NCBI GenBank assembly: GCA_049582065.1
Contig: JBAUTF010000155.1
Location: 1-22,427 of the forward strand
Length of the DNA: 22,427 nt
Direction of reading: 5' to 3'
Source of the DNA: DATKSS01 sp049582065
GTDB lineage: Bacteria > Chloroflexota > Dormibacteria > Dormibacterales > Dormibacteraceae
The notes below the pieces were generated by a model that saw only the letters and a list, made by a program, of their open reading frames with translations, was not told the DNA's origin and did no database searches. The first letter of the stretch is position 1. Each line of letters begins with the position of its first letter. The translations under genes and the position numbers were made by a program. Below are positions 20,344-22,427 of this stretch, piece by piece.

Positions 20344-22427
20344 GTGGCGAAGGGGAAGCGGGGGCGGGTCGTCCTGATCGACGCTCACAGTCTCATTTAC
20401 CGGGCGTTTTTCGCCCTCCCTCCGATGAGCACGTCGGACGGGCAGGTGACGAATGCCGTGTACGGGTTCACCTCGATGCTGGCGATCGTTCTCGCGTCGC
20501 GGCCGGAGTTCGCCGTCGCCGCGTTCGACGTCGGTGCACCGACATTTCGGTCCAAGGAATACCTGGAGTACAAGGCGGGCCGGCGCGCCATGCCAGACGA
20601 TCTGCGGCCGCAGATCGAGAAGGTCCGCGAGGTCCTTCAATCGTTCTCGATCCCGATCTACGCGATCGAAGGCTTCGAGGCCGACGACCTGATCGGGACC
20701 ATGGCGAGGATCGCCGAAGAGCGCGGCCACTCGGTGACGATCGTCTCGGGAGACCTCGACTGTCTGCAGCTGGTCACCGAATCGGTCGAGGCGCTCGTAC
20801 CGCGGCGTGGCATCACCGACACATTCGTCTATGGACCGGACCAGGTCCGGCAGCGGTATGGGTTCGAGCCGGCTCAGCTCATCGATTTCAAAGCCCTGCG
20901 AGGCGACACTTCCGACAACATCCCAGGAGTGCCGGGAGTGGGGGACAAGACCGCCGCGAAACTGGTCCAGGATTTCGGCACCGTCGAAGCGCTCCTGGAT
21001 CGTGTGGACGAGCTGCCCGATGGCCGGCTGAAAACGTCGATCAAGGCCAATACCGACCAGGTGCGCCTCGGCAAGCGGATGGTGACGATCGTGCGCGACG
21101 TGCCGGTCGAGCTCGACCTCGAGAAGGCTCGCTGGACCCGCTACGACTACGAGAAAGTTCGCGTCGTCTTCGACCGGTTCGAGTTCCGGCAGCTGCTCGC
21201 GCGTTTTCCGCCGCCGGACCAGGTGCCTGTGCAGCCGAGCCTGGCCTTCGAGGCGGCCCCGCACCCGGCCGGCCTCCGGATCGTCGACGATGCGAGCGAA
21301 GCCGCGAGCCTGATCGACGGTTCGGCGAACGTTGGGGTCTTCACTTTCATCGAGGGCGCCGGCAGGGGCGCGCGTGTATGTGGCCTGGGCGTTTCGACGG
21401 GCGTCCACACTTTCTATGTCGCGAATCCCGCGGCGATGGATGCGGTGGCGAGCACGCTCTCCGGGAGACCCATCTCGGGCCACGACGCAAAGGAGACCGA
21501 GCTGGCGCTGCGGTCGCTCGGCGGCGGCAAGCGCGAGTGGGCTTTCAGCACGTTTCTCGCCGCCTATCTTCTGGGCGCCGGCTCCCGTGACCCGCGGCTC
21601 GAAGACCTTGCCCGGGAGTTTCTCGACGTGACCCTGATGAGCGCGGAGCAGCTGCTTGGCACCGGGCGGGCCGCGCGCAAGCCTTCCGCGGTCGAGCTCA
21701 GCGAGGCCGCCGAGTTTGCCGCCCGCCGCGCCGAGGCCATCCTCAACCTGCGGCCGCGCCTAGAGGCCGAGATGCGAAATCTCGGAGTCGACTACCTGTT
21801 CCACGAGATCGAGCTGCCCCTTGCCGGGGTCCTTGCGGACATGGAGAGCGAAGGCGTGGCGATCGACGTGCCGTATCTCAAAGACATGCAGGACGAGCTG
21901 GGCGTGCAGCTCGCGGCCATTGAGGCCGAGGTCGAGCAGGTGGCTGGTCAGAAGTTCAATCTCAACGCGCCGCAGCAGCTGGCCAAGGTCCTCTTCGAAG
22001 ACCTGCGCCTGCCGGTCGGCAAGCGCACGAAGACTGGCTATTCGACCGACGCCGACACGCTTGAGGCGCTGAGAGAGAAGCACCCGATCGTCGGCTTGAT
22101 CCTCGAGCATCGTCAGATTTCAAAGCTGAAGTCCACGTACGTGGACGCCCTGCCGCAGCTGGTCGACCCGTTGAGCGGCCGCGTCCACACCTCTTTCGGC
22201 CAGGCGAGCACGGCCACAGGCAGGCTCTCGTCGTCGAACCCGAACCTCATGAACATACCGATCCGCACCGAGCTCGGCCAGCGGATCAGGCGCGCATTCA
22301 AAGCCGGCCGCCCTGATCACGTCCTGGTGTCGGCCGACTACTCGCAGATCGAGCTGCGGATCGCGGCGCACCTCAGCGGCGACCCGGTGCTGCTCGGCGC
22401 GTTCGCCGCCGGCCAGGACATCCACAC
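20344..22427 (+). CDS. polA: DNA polymerase I, 3' end cut off
   Basis: The frame is open from the GTG at 20344 to the window end, about 694 residues of an expected 880-900. Domains are the 5'-3' exonuclease (1 to about 290: VLIDAHSLIYRAFFALPP, GFEADDLIGT, SGDLDCLQLV, RGDTSDNIPGVPGVGDKTA), a 3'-5' exonuclease-like domain (about 310-470), and the first part of the polymerase domain with TATGRLSSSNPNLMNIP and motif A DYSQIELRIAAH (Asp665). In the middle domain the DxE metal motif is missing; the matching strand reads GVFTFIEGAG. Proofreading is therefore probably lost, as in Thermus and many Gram-positive enzymes. It replaces RNA primers and fills repair gaps. GTG is chosen because VAKGKRGRVVLIDAHS is the family start. 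Confidence 0.95.
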   Translation, partial: MAKGKRGRVVLIDAHSLIYRAFFALPPMSTSDGQVTNAVYGFTSMLAIVLASRPEFAVAAFDVGAPTFRSKEYLEYKAGRRAMPDDLRPQIEKVREVLQSFSIPIYAIEGFEADDLIGTMARIAEERGHSVTIVSGDLDCLQLVTESVEALVPRRGITDTFVYGPDQVRQRYGFEPAQLIDFKALRGDTSDNIPGVPGVGDKTAAKLVQDFGTVEALLDRVDELPDGRLKTSIKANTDQVRLGKRMVTIVRDVPVELDLEKARWTRYDYEKVRVVFDRFEFRQLLARFPPPDQVPVQPSLAFEAAPHPAGLRIVDDASEAASLIDGSANVGVFTFIEGAGRGARVCGLGVSTGVHTFYVANPAAMDAVASTLSGRPISGHDAKETELALRSLGGGKREWAFSTFLAAYLLGAGSRDPRLEDLAREFLDVTLMSAEQLLGTGRAARKPSAVELSEAAEFAARRAEAILNLRPRLEAEMRNLGVDYLFHEIELPLAGVLADMESEGVAIDVPYLKDMQDELGVQLAAIEAEVEQVAGQKFNLNAPQQLAKVLFEDLRLPVGKRTKTGYSTDADTLEALREKHPIVGLILEHRQISKLKSTYVDALPQLVDPLSGRVHTSFGQASTATGRLSSSNPNLMNIPIRTELGQRIRRAFKAGRPDHVLVSADYSQIELRIAAHLSGDPVLLGAFAAGQDIH

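Noticed and set aside
20257..21483. Minus-strand 408-codon frame opposite polA
   Set aside because: Antisense to the polymerase I exonuclease domain; Arg/Asp/His-rich with no motif.
1..22427. CRISPR array, tRNA or rRNA genes, insertion sequences, phage genes
   Set aside because: No regularly spaced repeats, no tRNA-like cloverleaf, no transposase or integrase frame and no terminal inverted repeats with target duplications were found by reading.

Overview
The window is high-GC DNA (about two thirds G+C by eye) packed with short, overlapping genes. Many starts are non-ATG: GTG, TTG and perhaps CTG. The content suggests a free-living soil-type bacterium of the Terrabacteria group (Chloroflexota, Dormibacterota or Actinomycetota). 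The reasons are Flp-type pilins with GQGMVEYAL-like processing sites, a DNA polymerase I whose 3'-5' exonuclease domain has lost its catalytic acids, an SCP2 protein, a TraR/DksA-type zinc-finger protein and possible leaderless genes. The phylum is an inference; no rRNA or tRNA gene is present.

Left part (1-3141). A three-gene minus-strand operon with 4-nt overlaps encodes a TetR-type regulator, a small protein that looks like a degenerate prenyl-synthase subunit, and an unusual fusion of a YjbQ/UPF0047 domain to a full polyprenyl diphosphate synthase. A KDPG/KHG-type aldolase is transcribed divergently from the regulator.

Centre-left (3142-8341). A long minus-strand operon, with every junction from the HAD gene to the first pilin overlapping, encodes a HAD phosphatase-like protein and the gamma, alpha and beta subunits of a molybdenum hydroxylase. 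The beta subunit carries the four-cysteine insert diagnostic of 4-hydroxybenzoyl-CoA reductase. The operon ends in two tiny Flp/Fap pilin-like genes, the first overlapping the beta stop codon (ATGA). A hydroxylase coupled to pilins is the oddest arrangement here.

Centre (8361-15534). Chorismate synthase is followed closely by a two-subunit family I CoA-transferase. Then come a secreted helical protein, the ribosome-assembly GTPase RsgA with a short strongly SD-led upstream ORF, an enoyl-CoA hydratase, a divergent aldehyde dehydrogenase and a small membrane protein. HBCR, CoA-transferase, hydratase and dehydrogenase would all fit acyl-CoA or aromatic-CoA catabolism, but they are in separate transcription units.

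Right part (15577-22427). A TraR/DksA-like zinc-finger protein, a lipoprotein, an SCP2 lipid-carrier protein, a metallo-beta-lactamase-fold hydrolase, an overlapping minus-strand trio (bifunctional-nuclease domain protein, MgtC/SapB membrane protein, DegV fatty-acid-binding protein), and the 5' two thirds of polA, which runs off the end.
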